A DNA stretch of 64,000 nt from NCBI RefSeq assembly GCF_026247885.1, contig NZ_CP110921.1:2909001-2973000 (forward strand), given 5' to 3'. Source of the stretch: Methylococcus mesophilus. GTDB taxonomy: Bacteria > Pseudomonadota > Gammaproteobacteria > Methylococcales > Methylococcaceae. Shown here piece by piece: positions 9,717 through 18,815 of the stretch (its first letter is position 1; the number at the start of each line of letters is the position of its first letter). Position numbers and translations under genes: made by a program. Under the pieces are notes generated by a model, which searched no databases, had not been told where the DNA came from, and saw only the letters and a list, made by a program, of their open reading frames with translations.

Positions 9717-10817
9717 TCAATGCGCGGTGTGCAGGCGGAACTGGCGCCGGCTGCGGTCGTTGACCTTGCCTACCAGTTGGCCACAGGCCGCGTCGATGTC
9801 CCGGCCCCGGGTCTTCCGGGTGGTTGTGATGAGACCCGCATCCTGGAGGATCTGGGCGAAGCGGGCGATGGTCTCCGGGCGCGAGCAGCGGTACGCCGAG
9901 TTCGGGAACGGATTGAACGGGATCAGGTTCACCTTGGAGGGCACATGGCTCAGCAACCGGATCAGGGCGCGGGCATGCTCGGGGCCGTCGTTCACGCCGT
10001 CCAGCATGACGTATTCGAAGGTGACCTTGCGCCGGTTTTCCGTGCCGACATAGCGCTTGCACGCCGCCAGCAGCTCCTTGATGGGATATTTGCGGTTGAT
10101 GGGCACCAGTTCATTGCGCAACTCGTCGCTGGGCGCGTGCAGCGATACCGCCAGGCTGATGTCGCTGACGTCGGCCAGCCGGTCCAGCGCCGGCACGATG
10201 CCGGAGGTGCTGAGCGTGACCCGCCGTTTCGACAGGCCGTAGGTGAAGTCGTCCATCATCAGACGGGTCGCGGCGACGACGTTGCCGAAATTGAGCAAAG
10301 GTTCGCCCATGCCCATCAGGACCACGTTACTGATGCGCTGTTCGTCGCCGAGGCGGTGCTGCGCCACCCAGAGCTGGCCGATGATCTCGGCGGTGCTCAG
10401 GTTCCGGTTGAATCCCTGGCGGGCGGTGGAACAGAACGAGCATTCGAGCGAGCAGCCGACCTGCGAGGACACGCACAGGGTATTGCGCCCCTCGTCGGGG
10501 ATCAGCACGGTCTCGACCCGGTTGACGGCGTCCACCTGCAGCACCCATTTGCGGGTGCCATCGGCCGAGCGCTGCTCGAGCACGAGTTCGGGCGGGCGTA
10601 TCTCGCTCACCGCTTCGAGCCGGCTGCGCAGTGCCTTGCTCAGATTGGTCATCAGCGAGAAGTCGGTGACGCCGCGCTGATGGATCCACTGCAGCAGCTG
10701 CGAGGCGCGGAACGGCTTCTCGCCGATGCGGACGAAGAAGGCTTCCATGCCCTCCCTGTCCAGATCGAGCAGATTGACGCGGGCTTCCGCCTCAGCGGAT
10801 GCGGGGGCAGAGTTCAT
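9717..10817 (-). CDS. rlmN: Dual-specificity 23S rRNA/tRNA A2503/A37 C2-methyltransferase RlmN
   Basis: Radical-SAM enzyme that methylates C2 of A2503 in 23S rRNA and A37 in some tRNAs. The 366-aa product has the CX3CX2C cluster motif at Cys122, Cys126 and Cys129. The acceptor Cys of the mechanism lies in the C-terminal AACGQL motif. The chosen ATG gives a short leader before the conserved [15 protein letters not shown] segment and overlaps the end of ndk by 26 bp. A later GTG could also serve, so the exact start is uncertain by about 13 residues. Confidence 0.94.
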   Translation of the reverse strand: MNSAPASAEAEARVNLLDLDREGMEAFFVRIGEKPFRASQLLQWIHQRGVTDFSLMTNLSKALRSRLEAVSEIRPPELVLEQRSADGTRKWVLQVDAVNRVETVLIPDEGRNTLCVSSQVGCSLECSFCSTARQGFNRNLSTAEIIGQLWVAQHRLGDEQRISNVVLMGMGEPLLNFGNVVAATRLMMDDFTYGLSKRRVTLSTSGIVPALDRLADVSDISLAVSLHAPSDELRNELVPINRKYPIKELLAACKRYVGTENRRKVTFEYVMLDGVNDGPEHARALIRLLSHVPSKVNLIPFNPFPNSAYRCSRPETIARFAQILQDAGLITTTRKTRGRDIDAACGQLVGKVNDRSRRQFRLHTAH

Positions 10818-11223
10818 CGCTCTTGAAGAAATAGTCGATCTCCTGGGCCGCAGTTTCCGGGCTGTCGGAGCCGTGCACCGCGTTCTCGTCGATGCTGACG
10901 GCGAAGTCCGCCCGGATGGTACCGGGAGCCGCGTCTTTCGGATTGGTGGCGCCCATCAGGTCGCGGTTCTTGGCGACGGCGTTCTCGCCTTCCAGCACCT
11001 GGATCATGACCGGGCCGCTGATCATGAACGACACCAGGTCGCTAAAGAACGGGCGCTCCCGGTGCACGGCGTAGAAGCCTTCGGCCTGTTCGCGGGACAG
11101 TTGGGCCATCTTCGCGGCCACGATCTTGAGGCCGGCTTTCTCGAAGCGGGAGTAAATCTCGCCGATGACGTTCTTGGCGACCGCGTCCGGCTTGATGATG
11201 GAAATGGTGCGTTCTACCGCCAT
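10792..11223 (-). CDS. ndk: Nucleoside diphosphate kinase
   Basis: Transfers the gamma phosphate from NTPs to NDPs through a phosphohistidine. The 143-aa product has the N-terminal [12 protein letters not shown] segment and the active-site signature NAVHGSD with His117, and full family length. It is the first gene after the isc terminator (11309-11336) and starts the ndk-rlmN-pilF-hisS-yfgM-bamB-der run, overlapping rlmN. Confidence 0.97.
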   Translation of the reverse strand: MAVERTISIIKPDAVAKNVIGEIYSRFEKAGLKIVAAKMAQLSREQAEGFYAVHRERPFFSDLVSFMISGPVMIQVLEGENAVAKNRDLMGATNPKDAAPGTIRADFAVSIDENAVHGSDSPETAAQEIDYFFKSDELCPRIR

Positions 11224-11308
11224 GGAATCTCCTTAGCTTATCTCGTGTTGATTGAAATCGCGCAGGGGCTGGCTGCCCCCACAGTCGTGGCGATACCGCC
11301 AGGATGGG

Positions 11309-11336
11309 AAAAATCCGTTGATTTTAACGGATTTTT
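11309..11336 (-). terminator. Intrinsic terminator between iscA and ndk
   Basis: Perfect 11-bp inverted repeat: AAAAATCCGTT at 11309-11319, loop GATTTT, and AACGGATTTTT at 11326-11336. The arms provide their own T-run on either strand. It lies 38 nt past the iscA stop, so it most likely ends the iscRSA transcript. Confidence 0.75.
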
Positions 11337-11374
11337 GTAAAGTTTTGGAGTGTCGTGATTCGGCCGGCGCGATT

Positions 11375-11698
11375 TCAGACCGCGAAGCTCTCGCCGCAGC
11401 CGCAACTCGCGGTGGCCTTGGGGTTGCGGAAGCGGAAGGCCGCGTTCAGTCCTTCCCGTGCGTAGTCGATTTCGACGCCGTCGAGATAGGCCAGGTCCTC
11501 GGTTTTGACCACGACCTTGACGCCGTGCTGTTCGAAGACCGTGTCGTCCGCGGCGATTTCTTCGGCGTAATCCACGACGTAGGCATAGCCCGAGCATCCC
11601 GCCTGCCTGACGCCCAGGCGCAATCCCACCCCGTGTCCGCGGAGCTGGAGCTGCCTGGCTATCTGTGTGGCGGCGTTTTCGGTCACTGTAACGGCCAT
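11375..11698 (-). CDS. iscA: A-type iron-sulfur carrier protein IscA
   Basis: A-type carrier that receives and delivers Fe-S clusters. The 107-aa product has the three family cysteines at the canonical positions Cys35 (AGCSG), Cys99 and Cys101 (SCGCGES). It follows iscS after 30 nt and ends just before a strong terminator. In most Gammaproteobacteria iscU would sit between iscS and iscA and hscBA-fdx after; none of these is here. An ErpA-like role cannot be excluded by sequence alone. Confidence 0.92.
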   Translation of the reverse strand: MAVTVTENAATQIARQLQLRGHGVGLRLGVRQAGCSGYAYVVDYAEEIAADDTVFEQHGVKVVVKTEDLAYLDGVEIDYAREGLNAAFRFRNPKATASCGCGESFAV

Positions 11699-11728
11699 GA
11701 TGATGTCCTCAATAGAATGGGGTGAGAT

Positions 11729-12856
11729 TCAGGGGAGCGGGTTGGCCCCGACGATTCGGCCGAGCGAGGAGAGCAGTTCCTCCGCTTCCGCTTCGGTGTT
11801 GCCTTTGCCGAGGCTGATTCGCACCGCGCCGGTCGCCAGGGCCGGATCGACGCCCATTGCGAGCAGCACTGGGCTCGGCTCGCGCGCTCCGCTGGCGCAG
11901 GCCGAGCCGCTGGAAACCGCGATGCCGTGCCGGTCCAGCAGCATGACGAGAGTCTCGCCGTCGTAGCCCGCCACGGCGAACTGCAGCGTATTGGGCAGCC
12001 GTTCCGCCGCGTGGGCGAAAACCATCGTCCCGGGCAGGGTTTCGATGCCACGCTCCAGGATATCCCGTAACCGGCGGAGCCGACGGCCGTGCTCCTCCAG
12101 TTCGGCGGCGGCGAGTTCGGCGGCTTTGCCGAAGCCGACGATCGCGGCGACGTTTTCGGTGCCGCCGCGCAGGCCCTTTTCCTGCTCGCCGCCGTGGATG
12201 AGCGGCGTCAGTGGGACCGACGGGGCGACGATCAGGGCGCCGGTTCCCTTGGGGCCGTAAATCTTGTGTCCCGACAGCGACATCAGATGGGCGCCGGTTT
12301 GCGGGAAGCTGAGCGGGGTTTTTCCCGCGGCCTGGACGGCGTCGCAATGGAGCCAGGCGCCGCTGTTGCGGGCCACGGCGGCGATGCGGGCGACGTCCTG
12401 GACGACGCCGGTCTCGTTGTTGGCCAGCATGACTGCGACGATATCGGGCGGGTTTTCCGCGGTCTCAGCCAGGGCAAAATCTTCGATCACGCCTTGGGCA
12501 TCCACCGGCAAGGTTCGGCATTCCCATCCCTGGCTGCGTAAAAATCGCGCGGGAGCTGCAACCGAAGGGTGCTCGGTGGCGCCGATGCAAATGCGCCCGG
12601 GTTTCAGGCTCCAGGCCAGGCCCTTGATGGCGAGGTTGTTGGCTTCGCTGCCGCCGCTGGTGAACACGACCTGGGTCGGGGCTGCGCCGGTCAGGGCTGC
12701 AACTTGAGCGCGGGCGGTTTCCACCGCGTCGCGGGCGATTCGGCCGGGACGGTGCAGGCTGGAAGGATTGCCGTGGCAGGACTTCAGGTAAGGCAGCATG
12801 GCCTCCAGCACCCGGCCGTCCAGCGGGGTGGTGGCGTTGTGATCGAAATAGATCAT
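11729..12856 (-). CDS. iscS: Cysteine desulfurase (IscS/NifS family)
   Basis: PLP enzyme that takes sulfur from cysteine as a persulfide for Fe-S cluster assembly and tRNA thiolation. The 375-aa product has the PLP lysine in SLSGHKIYGPKG and the group I active-site loop SSGSACASGAREPS with its mobile Cys. ATEHPSV and the N-terminal YFDHNATTPLD are also typical. It overlaps iscR by 4 bp (ATGA). At about 375 aa it is shorter than E. coli IscS (404 aa) and nearer NifS-like enzymes in length; its scaffold partner is not encoded in this locus. Confidence 0.93.
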   Translation of the reverse strand: MIYFDHNATTPLDGRVLEAMLPYLKSCHGNPSSLHRPGRIARDAVETARAQVAALTGAAPTQVVFTSGGSEANNLAIKGLAWSLKPGRICIGATEHPSVAAPARFLRSQGWECRTLPVDAQGVIEDFALAETAENPPDIVAVMLANNETGVVQDVARIAAVARNSGAWLHCDAVQAAGKTPLSFPQTGAHLMSLSGHKIYGPKGTGALIVAPSVPLTPLIHGGEQEKGLRGGTENVAAIVGFGKAAELAAAELEEHGRRLRRLRDILERGIETLPGTMVFAHAAERLPNTLQFAVAGYDGETLVMLLDRHGIAVSSGSACASGAREPSPVLLAMGVDPALATGAVRISLGKGNTEAEAEELLSSLGRIVGANPLP

Positions 12857-13341
12857 CCGGTCTTGGCCGGCTCCTGTCCCATCAGGAGTTCGACACGCCG
12901 CAGGCTCTGGCGGTCCTGCCGTTCGGCGACCTGCCGCACCGGCTGGCGGTTCAGCACTTCGCCCAGGCTGATGGAGGCGAGGTATTCGCGAATCTGTTCG
13001 CTCAGCCCCATCCACAGATCGTGGGTCAGGCAGGGCTGGTTGTTCTGGCAGTTGGCCTTGCCGCCGCAGCGGGTGGAGTCGATCGGCTCGTCGACGGCGG
13101 CGATGATTTCGGCGATGTTGATCTCGTTTGCGCAGCGGCTCAGCTGGTAGCCGCCACCGGGGCCGCGCACGCCTTCCACCATGCCCGCCCGGCGCAGGCG
13201 GGCGAACAGTTGTTCGAGATAGGATAAGGATATATTCTGCCGCTTGGCGATATCGGTCAGCGTGACCGGGTTCGTTTCGCTGTGATACGCGAGATCCAGC
13301 ATGGCGGTGACCGCATAGCGGCCCTTCGTCGTCAGTCGCAC
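12853..13341 (-). CDS. iscR: Fe-S cluster-sensing transcriptional regulator IscR (Rrf2 family)
   Basis: Rrf2-family winged-helix repressor that senses cluster supply through its own [2Fe-2S] cluster. The 162-aa product has the N-terminal MRLTTKGRYAV and the recognition region NISLSYLEQLFARLR. The cluster ligands sit at the E. coli positions: Cys92, Cys98, Cys104 and His107. It heads the iscRSA operon and is probably autoregulated, although I could not mark a convincing operator in the 276-bp region upstream. Confidence 0.95.
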   Translation of the reverse strand: MRLTTKGRYAVTAMLDLAYHSETNPVTLTDIAKRQNISLSYLEQLFARLRRAGMVEGVRGPGGGYQLSRCANEINIAEIIAAVDEPIDSTRCGGKANCQNNQPCLTHDLWMGLSEQIREYLASISLGEVLNRQPVRQVAERQDRQSLRRVELLMGQEPAKTG

Positions 13342-13617
13342 GACATTTTTCCTCCCCAGTTGACGAAATTTCAGGATTCAGCCGATCAAGCGACGGTGGC
13401 CAGATATGCCCGAGCGATTTAGTAAATTATTCTGTGGTTTTTCCACGCTCAATTCAACCGATCCGGGTGTCGGCTCGAAAGTTTTTTCCGCGGGATGGTT
13501 CCGCGGCTCCGGTGCGGGCCGGTCATGGGCCGGGGCTTTCCGGCGTAGACAGCCCCAGCCGTTAATTGGACAATCAGAGGCGGGACTCACAGAGTGAGGG
13601 AGGCGGAGTAAACGCAG

Positions 13618-14190
13618 ATGGCCGATCATCACCACGCATCCGAGCTGGAGCACGGCGCCGCTGGAAGGAAGGCGGCTGCGGTTGTGTTCATAGTCGGCAT
13701 CACGGCGCTCATCGTTGCGCTGGATCGGTTTGGTGTGTTCGGTCCCGGCCATGAGGGCGGCGAGGAGCGGGCGGAACCGGCGACGGAGCAGAGCGGTCCG
13801 GTGCCTCCACCCGAGCCTTCGGCGCGGGTGGAGGAGGAGGCGTCCGTCGGCGGCAATGAGTCGCTGCTGCCGCTTTCCGTAACGGGTAATTATTCTGGAA
13901 GCGAGATCCGTACCGCCGGTTACAGCGAGGGTATGAGTTTTTCGCTGGAGATGTCCCTGGACCAGCGCGGGCGGGCTGTCTACGGCAATTATTCCAACAG
14001 CGCCGGCGACGCGGGAAATCTGAAGGGCGAGGTAGAGGGCGAGGTTTTTTCGGGGCGCACGGAATCGCTGATGCTGCCTGGCAATTTCTGTGATTTTGAG
14101 GCTGAAGCCAGGCAGAGTGGCGTGATTATCCAAGGGGAGTTTCATTGCACCACAGGGGACCGGTCCAGGTTTACCCTCAAGCGCCGTTAG
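13618..14190 (+). CDS. Hypothetical membrane-anchored protein
   Basis: I do not recognise this 190-aa protein. It has a His/Glu-rich cytoplasmic N-terminus (MADHHHASELEHG), one membrane helix at about residues 20-36, and a Pro/Glu-rich linker of about 50 residues. A C-terminal domain of about 95 residues follows, with repeated small-residue strand patterns (SVTGNYSGSEI, RGRAVYGNYSNS, IIQGEFHCT) suggesting a compact beta fold in the periplasm. Two Cys (in NFCDF and HCTTG) could form a disulfide. GGAGTAAACGCAG precedes the ATG. It stands alone, divergent from iscR and convergent with the DUF2238 gene. Confidence 0.75.
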   Translation: MADHHHASELEHGAAGRKAAAVVFIVGITALIVALDRFGVFGPGHEGGEERAEPATEQSGPVPPPEPSARVEEEASVGGNESLLPLSVTGNYSGSEIRTAGYSEGMSFSLEMSLDQRGRAVYGNYSNSAGDAGNLKGEVEGEVFSGRTESLMLPGNFCDFEAEARQSGVIIQGEFHCTTGDRSRFTLKRR

Positions 14191-14197
14191 CGGGCGC

Positions 14198-14884
14198 TCA
14201 GCGCCGGCGCGGCGGGAACAGGCTCGGGTTGCGGGCCACGAAGCGCCGCACCAGCCGGTCGGCGATGAGCGAGTCGCCGTTCTTGACGTAGTGATAGCCC
14301 ATCCAGGCGGCCAGGAAGGCGCCGGCGGCGTCGACGACGAGGTCGGTCATGGTGTCGCGCGCCGACTTCTGCATGTTGAATCCGAAGCCCTGGTCCATCA
14401 GGAATTCGAAGATTTCCCACAAGGCGCCCACCGACATCGAGTAACAGAACGCCGTGATGGCGACGTAGAACGGCGCCATTTTCACCCGATGGGTGCTGTG
14501 GAAGGCGTAGATCAGCAGGAAGCCCAGGAGGCCCATGACCAGCGCCGAAACGCTGTGCAGCAGCAGGTCCCACCACCAGAATCGTTCGTAGAACATCGCC
14601 ACTTCGCCCAGGCCGAATGCCGCGTACAGGAACAGGCAGGTGAGGAAGGTGAACTCCACCGGCAACTGGACCTGGAATTGGCGGGCGATCATGGCAGGCA
14701 GGAAGGTCAGGGCCAGCACCGCGAGCGAAGTGAAGGCGACCAGCCACTGAGTCTCGTGCAGGGCGCCAATGAAGACGCCCAGGATTAGCGCCTGCAGGAC
14801 CAGCGACAGCCAGACCTGCAGGCGGTCGGCCCAGTCTTCCGGGGCGAGCGCCGCGCGCAGGCGCGACGGTTTGCGGCGGCGCAT
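14198..14884 (-). CDS. DUF2238 (YjdF-like) integral membrane protein
   Basis: A multi-pass membrane protein of the DUF2238/YjdF family; function unknown. The 228-aa product has about six predicted helices and the family motifs WWDLLLHSVSALVMG, GALWEIFEF and DTMTDLVVDAAGAFLAA, with acidic residues inside the membrane region. Starts at 14884 and 14899 are both possible; 14884 has a GGCGGG-like site upstream and avoids crowding the ttcA stop. It is last in the fabA-fabB-ttcA run and may be cotranscribed with it. Confidence 0.83.
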   Translation of the reverse strand: MRRRKPSRLRAALAPEDWADRLQVWLSLVLQALILGVFIGALHETQWLVAFTSLAVLALTFLPAMIARQFQVQLPVEFTFLTCLFLYAAFGLGEVAMFYERFWWWDLLLHSVSALVMGLLGFLLIYAFHSTHRVKMAPFYVAITAFCYSMSVGALWEIFEFLMDQGFGFNMQKSARDTMTDLVVDAAGAFLAAWMGYHYVKNGDSLIADRLVRRFVARNPSLFPPRRR

Positions 14885-14903
14885 GCTTAGCCCGCCCATC
14901 GCA

Positions 14904-15773
14904 TCAAAGGGCGAGAATGTCCAGACCGGCTCCGCGCTCAGGCGCCGCGTCCGCGATGTTGCGGAGGGATTCGAGACCTGCGAAATCGAACAGCTTGGCA
15001 TCGGCGAGCTGCGAGGGGGCGACGTTCTGGAGTGCCGTGAATATCGTTTCGACCCGCCCCGGATGGCGCTTCTCCCAATCCCGCAGCATTGCCTTCATGG
15101 CCTGGCGTTGGAGGTTTTCCTGGGAGCCGCACAGATTGCATGGAATGACGGGGAAATCGCGGATCCGGGCATATTCGGCGATGTCTTCTTCCTTGCAATA
15201 GGCCAGCGGCCGGATCACGATGTGCCGGCGGTCGTCGCTCAGCAGCTTGGGCGGCATGGCTTTCAAGGTGCCGCCGTAGAACAGGTTCAGGAAGAAGGTT
15301 TCCAGAATATCGTCGCGGTGGTGTCCGAGGGCGATCTTGGTGATGCCGTTGTCGGCCGCATGGCGGTACAGCAGGCCGCGCCGCAGGCGGGAGCAGAGTC
15401 CGCAGGTGGTCTTGCCTTCCGGGATGATGTTCTTGACCACGCTGTAGGTATCCTGCTCGATGATGTGGAACGGGATGCCCCGTTCCGACAAGTAGTTCGG
15501 CAGGACTTCGGCGGGAAATCCCGGCTGCTTCTGGTCCAGGTTGACCGCGATGAGGTCGAAGTTCACCGGCGCGTTGAGCCGCAGTTTGAGCAGGATGTCC
15601 AGCAGGGTGAAGGAGTCCTTACCCCCTGACAGGCAGACCATGACGCGGTCCCCCTCCCGGATCATCCCGTAGTCGGCAATGGCTTGTCCGGCGAGCCTCC
15701 GCAGCCGCTTTTGCAGCTTATTGAACTCGTAGCGTTCCTTGGCGTATAGGGAGGCTGCTGTGTTACCCGGCAT
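14904..15773 (-). CDS. ttcA: tRNA 2-thiocytidine(32) synthetase TtcA
   Basis: TtcA uses ATP and a [4Fe-4S] cluster to thiolate cytidine 32 of certain tRNAs. The 289-aa product has the PP-loop SGGKDS at residues 49-54, the Cys pair CGLC at 124 and 127, the HHRDD motif, and a third Cys region PCNLCGSQ near residue 215. It overlaps fabB by 11 bp, so it is likely cotranscribed with the fatty acid genes. Length is slightly below E. coli TtcA (311 aa). Confidence 0.93.
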   Translation of the reverse strand: MPGNTAASLYAKERYEFNKLQKRLRRLAGQAIADYGMIREGDRVMVCLSGGKDSFTLLDILLKLRLNAPVNFDLIAVNLDQKQPGFPAEVLPNYLSERGIPFHIIEQDTYSVVKNIIPEGKTTCGLCSRLRRGLLYRHAADNGITKIALGHHRDDILETFFLNLFYGGTLKAMPPKLLSDDRRHIVIRPLAYCKEEDIAEYARIRDFPVIPCNLCGSQENLQRQAMKAMLRDWEKRHPGRVETIFTALQNVAPSQLADAKLFDFAGLESLRNIADAAPERGAGLDILAL

Positions 15774-16983
15774 AGCGTTGGAAGATCAGGGTCGCATTGG
15801 TGCCCCCGAAACCGAAACTGTTGGACATCACCGTATCGAGGTGGACGCCGTCGATTCGCTCGCGGGCAATGGGTACGCCTTCCGCGCCGGGGTCGAGGTT
15901 CCGTATGTTGGCGGAAGCACTGATGAAACCGTGATCGAGCATCAGCAGGGAGTAAATCGCCTCGTGCACGCCGGCAGCGCCCAGTGCATGGCCGGTCAGG
16001 GACTTGGTGGAGCTGACTGGCGGAACGGATTCGCCGAATACAGCCTTCATGGCTTCCAACTCGCGGATGTCCCCCACTGGTGTGCTGGTGCCGTGGGCGT
16101 TGATGTAATCGACTTTTGCCGCGGACATGGTGGTCATCGCCTGCCGCATGCAGCGCACCGCACCCTCGCCGGAGGGCTGGACCATGTCGTAGCCGTCGGA
16201 GGTGGCGCCGTAGCCGGTGAGTTCCGCGTAGATCCGGGCGCCGCGCGCCTTGGCGTGCTCCAGCTCCTCCATGACGAGGACGCCGCCGCCGCCGGAGATG
16301 ACAAAGCCGTCGCGGTCCGCATCGTATGGCCTGGAGGCAAGTTCCGGCGTGTCGTTGTACTTGGCCGACAAGGCGCCCATGGCATCGAACAGAACGCTCA
16401 TGGTCCAGTGGATCTCTTCGCCGCCGCCGGCGAATACGACGTCCTGTTTGCCCAGTTGGATCTGTTCCGCGGCATTGCCGATGCAGTGGGCGCTGGTGGC
16501 GCAAGCCGAGCTGATCGAATAGTTGACGCCCTTGATCTGGAAGGGTGTGGCCAGGCAGGCGGAGTTGGTGTTGGACATCGACCGCGGCACCATGTAAGGC
16601 CCGACCTTCTTGACGCCTTTTTCGCGGAAAGTGCTCCAGGCGGCCAGCATATTCGAGGTCGACGGTCCGCCGGATCCCATGATCAGGCCGGTGCGCGGGT
16701 CGGAAACTTCGCCGGCTTCGAGCCCCGCGTCGGCGATGGCTTCCTGCATGGCGAGATAGTTGAAAGCGGCGCCGTCGCCCATGAAGCGACGGATCTTGCG
16801 GTCAATGAGATCATCGGGATTCAGGCGGATGGGGGCGTAGACTTGGCTGCGGAAGCCGAGTTCGCCGTATTCCTCGGAGCGGCAGACGCCGGAGCGCCCA
16901 AGCCGCAGGGACTCCGCGACCTCTGCCTTGTTGTTGCCGATGCTGGAAACGATGCCGATGCCGGTAACGACTACACGTCTCAT
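15763..16983 (-). CDS. fabB: 3-oxoacyl-ACP synthase I (FabB)
   Basis: Condensing enzyme that elongates acyl-ACP with malonyl-ACP and is needed for unsaturated fatty acid synthesis. The 406-aa product has the nucleophile Cys161 in SSACATSAH and the two catalytic His in NAHGTSTP and [14 protein letters not shown] glycine-rich C-terminal loop (NSFGFGGTN) follows. It is 11 nt downstream of fabA; the pair defines the FabA/FabB route to unsaturated acyl chains. Confidence 0.96.
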   Translation of the reverse strand: MRRVVVTGIGIVSSIGNNKAEVAESLRLGRSGVCRSEEYGELGFRSQVYAPIRLNPDDLIDRKIRRFMGDGAAFNYLAMQEAIADAGLEAGEVSDPRTGLIMGSGGPSTSNMLAAWSTFREKGVKKVGPYMVPRSMSNTNSACLATPFQIKGVNYSISSACATSAHCIGNAAEQIQLGKQDVVFAGGGEEIHWTMSVLFDAMGALSAKYNDTPELASRPYDADRDGFVISGGGGVLVMEELEHAKARGARIYAELTGYGATSDGYDMVQPSGEGAVRCMRQAMTTMSAAKVDYINAHGTSTPVGDIRELEAMKAVFGESVPPVSSTKSLTGHALGAAGVHEAIYSLLMLDHGFISASANIRNLDPGAEGVPIARERIDGVHLDTVMSNSFGFGGTNATLIFQRYAG

Positions 16984-16994
16984 GTCTATGCTCC

Positions 16995-17510
16995 TTAGAA
17001 GTCGTCCGTGCTCGTGAAAAGACCGACTCGAAGGTCGTTGGCCTCGTAGATGACCTTACCGTCGCACTCCATCTCGGCGTCGGCAATGCCCATGACCAGT
17101 TTGCGCAGGATCACCCGCTTGAGGTTAATGCGGTAGGTCACGAGCTTGTTGTGCGGGAGGACTTGGCCGCGGAATTTGACCTCCCCGACGCCGAGTGCGC
17201 GGCCCCGCCCCTTGCCGCCGATCCAGCCCAGGTAGAATCCGACCATCTGCCACATGGCGTCCAGTCCCAGGCAGCCAGGCATCACGGGGTCCGAGATGAA
17301 ATGGCAATCGAAAAACCACAGTTCGGGTTTGACGTCCAGTTCGGCGACGATCATGCCCTTGTCGAAGGTGCCGCCCACTGAGTCGATGTGTGTGATGCGA
17401 TCGAACATCAGCATGGGTGGGGCGGGCAGTTGGGCGTTGCCGGGCCCGAACATTTCACCTCGGGCGCATTGCAGCAACTCGTCCCACGTATAGCTGTTGC
17501 GTCTTGACAT
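16995..17510 (-). CDS. fabA: 3-hydroxydecanoyl-ACP dehydratase/isomerase FabA
   Basis: Bifunctional enzyme that dehydrates 3-hydroxydecanoyl-ACP and isomerises the trans-2 to the cis-3 double bond, the branch point to unsaturated fatty acids. The 171-aa product has the catalytic pair His70 (FFDCHF) and Asp84 ([10 protein letters not shown]), in the same positions as E. coli FabA. The 99-bp gap upstream to namZ is AT-rich and probably carries the fabAB promoter, but no clear -35/-10 pair stands out. Confidence 0.97.
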   Translation of the reverse strand: MSRRNSYTWDELLQCARGEMFGPGNAQLPAPPMLMFDRITHIDSVGGTFDKGMIVAELDVKPELWFFDCHFISDPVMPGCLGLDAMWQMVGFYLGWIGGKGRGRALGVGEVKFRGQVLPHNKLVTYRINLKRVILRKLVMGIADAEMECDGKVIYEANDLRVGLFTSTDDF

Positions 17511-17609
17511 CGACTTTTCTTCTTATGGTAGTCTGGGAACAGAGAAATTCTCGCATTGTATCAAGAAAATACGGGTTCCAGGAGTGACGGTATCGCTTAA
17601 GCGTCCGGG

Positions 17610-18815
17610 CTAGCGATATAGGCGCACCATTTCCCGCTCTTCGATCCATGCGGTTTCGTCCGGAAGGGTGAGCGCGTCGAGATCCGCCGGCGTTGCGGCG
17701 GGATCGTCTACCCAAAGGCGGAGCAATTCGGAGCCGTTGATCAGATCGATGGCGAGGCGGTCGAATTCGTATTCGTAAGGGAAGTCCCGCCAGATCGGAT
17801 AGTCCGGTTGTAGCTTGCGCAGCGCCTTGAATGCCAGAGCCATGAGTCGCCAGGGGCGGAAGCCCTCATGCTGGTAGGCGGCGGTTTCGGTGTGAATCTG
17901 GATGCCGGAGCACAGCCGGCCGGCGTGCTTGTGGAACGTCGGTTCGAACCAGCATTCCCGCAGGATGCAGCCATCCAGCCAGTGGGGCGCCAGCGAGCGC
18001 ATCGTGGCCATGAGCTCTTGCGCGTCGATGTCCGGCGCCCCGAACAGTTCCAGGGGGCGGGTGGTCCCCCGTCCCTCGGAGAGGGTCGTGCCTTCCAGCA
18101 TGACCGTCCCGGCGTAGCAGCGCGCCATCGACAGATTGGGGGCGTTCGGGCTGGGGTTCACCCAGGCGTATTCACCCGCCGGCCAGCCGTAGCCGGGGGC
18201 CTCGGTGGCGCTCCATCCCTCCATGGCGACCACTTCCATATCCAGATCCAGACGCATCGTCTGTACGAACCACCGTGCGAGTTCGCCCATGGTCAGGCCG
18301 TGGCGCATGGGCAGCGGGCCTGCGCCGACGAAACTTTCCCACCCTTGCCGCAACCGCAGTCCCTCCACCGGCCGGCCGGCCGGGTTGGGGCGGTCGAGTA
18401 TCCATATTGTCTTGCCATGGTCGGCGGCGGCTTCCAGGACGTAGCGCAAGGTGGTGATGAATGTGTAGATGCGGCAGCCGAGGTCCTGCAGATCGACCAG
18501 CAGCACATCGAAACTGTCCAGCATCGCTCCAGTCGGCCGGCGGGTTTCCCCATAGAGGCTGAACACCGGGATGCGGTGGCGGGGGTCGAGGAAATCCTGG
18601 GATTCGACCATGTTGTCCTGTTTGTCGCCACGCAAGCCGTGCTGGGGGCCGAAGGCTGCGGTCAGATCGATCCCGCCCGCCGCGGCGAGGGCGTCCAGGA
18701 TGTGCGTCAGGTCGCGGGTGACGGATGCGGGGTGCGCCAGCAGGGCGACCCGGCGACCTTTCAATGGGACTCGCAGCCCCGAGTCCTGCAGCAGGCGTTC
18801 GATGCCGAGCTTCAT
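17610..18815 (-). CDS. namZ: DUF1343 / NamZ-type exo-beta-N-acetylmuramidase
   Basis: Member of the DUF1343 family, whose characterised member NamZ removes terminal MurNAc from peptidoglycan fragments. The 401-aa product starts at the ATG that overlaps the upstream DOMON-like gene by 4 bp. Conserved family segments are visible: ALLAHPASVTRDLTHILD, FGPQHGLRGDKQDNM, PVFSLYGETRRPT, LLVDLQDLGCRIYTF and LDRPNPAGRPVEG. No signal peptide is visible at this start, so a cytoplasmic role in cell-wall recycling, or an atypical export route, is possible. Function is inferred from the family. Confidence 0.83.
   Translation of the reverse strand: MKLGIERLLQDSGLRVPLKGRRVALLAHPASVTRDLTHILDALAAAGGIDLTAAFGPQHGLRGDKQDNMVESQDFLDPRHRIPVFSLYGETRRPTGAMLDSFDVLLVDLQDLGCRIYTFITTLRYVLEAAADHGKTIWILDRPNPAGRPVEGLRLRQGWESFVGAGPLPMRHGLTMGELARWFVQTMRLDLDMEVVAMEGWSATEAPGYGWPAGEYAWVNPSPNAPNLSMARCYAGTVMLEGTTLSEGRGTTRPLELFGAPDIDAQELMATMRSLAPHWLDGCILRECWFEPTFHKHAGRLCSGIQIHTETAAYQHEGFRPWRLMALAFKALRKLQPDYPIWRDFPYEYEFDRLAIDLINGSELLRLWVDDPAATPADLDALTLPDETAWIEEREMVRLYR

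Noticed and set aside
13378-14145. A 255-codon minus-strand frame opposite the hypothetical gene at 13618
   Set aside because: It is the antisense shadow of a high-GC gene, with no ribosome site or family-like motif; the plus-strand frame has a membrane anchor and a good ribosome site.
17555-17560. TACAAT on the minus strand as a fabA promoter
   Set aside because: No acceptable -35 box lies 16-18 nt upstream, so it was not listed as a feature.
17941-17950. GGTTCGAACC, like a tRNA T-arm
   Set aside because: It lies inside the namZ coding frame and no acceptor, D or anticodon stems surround it.
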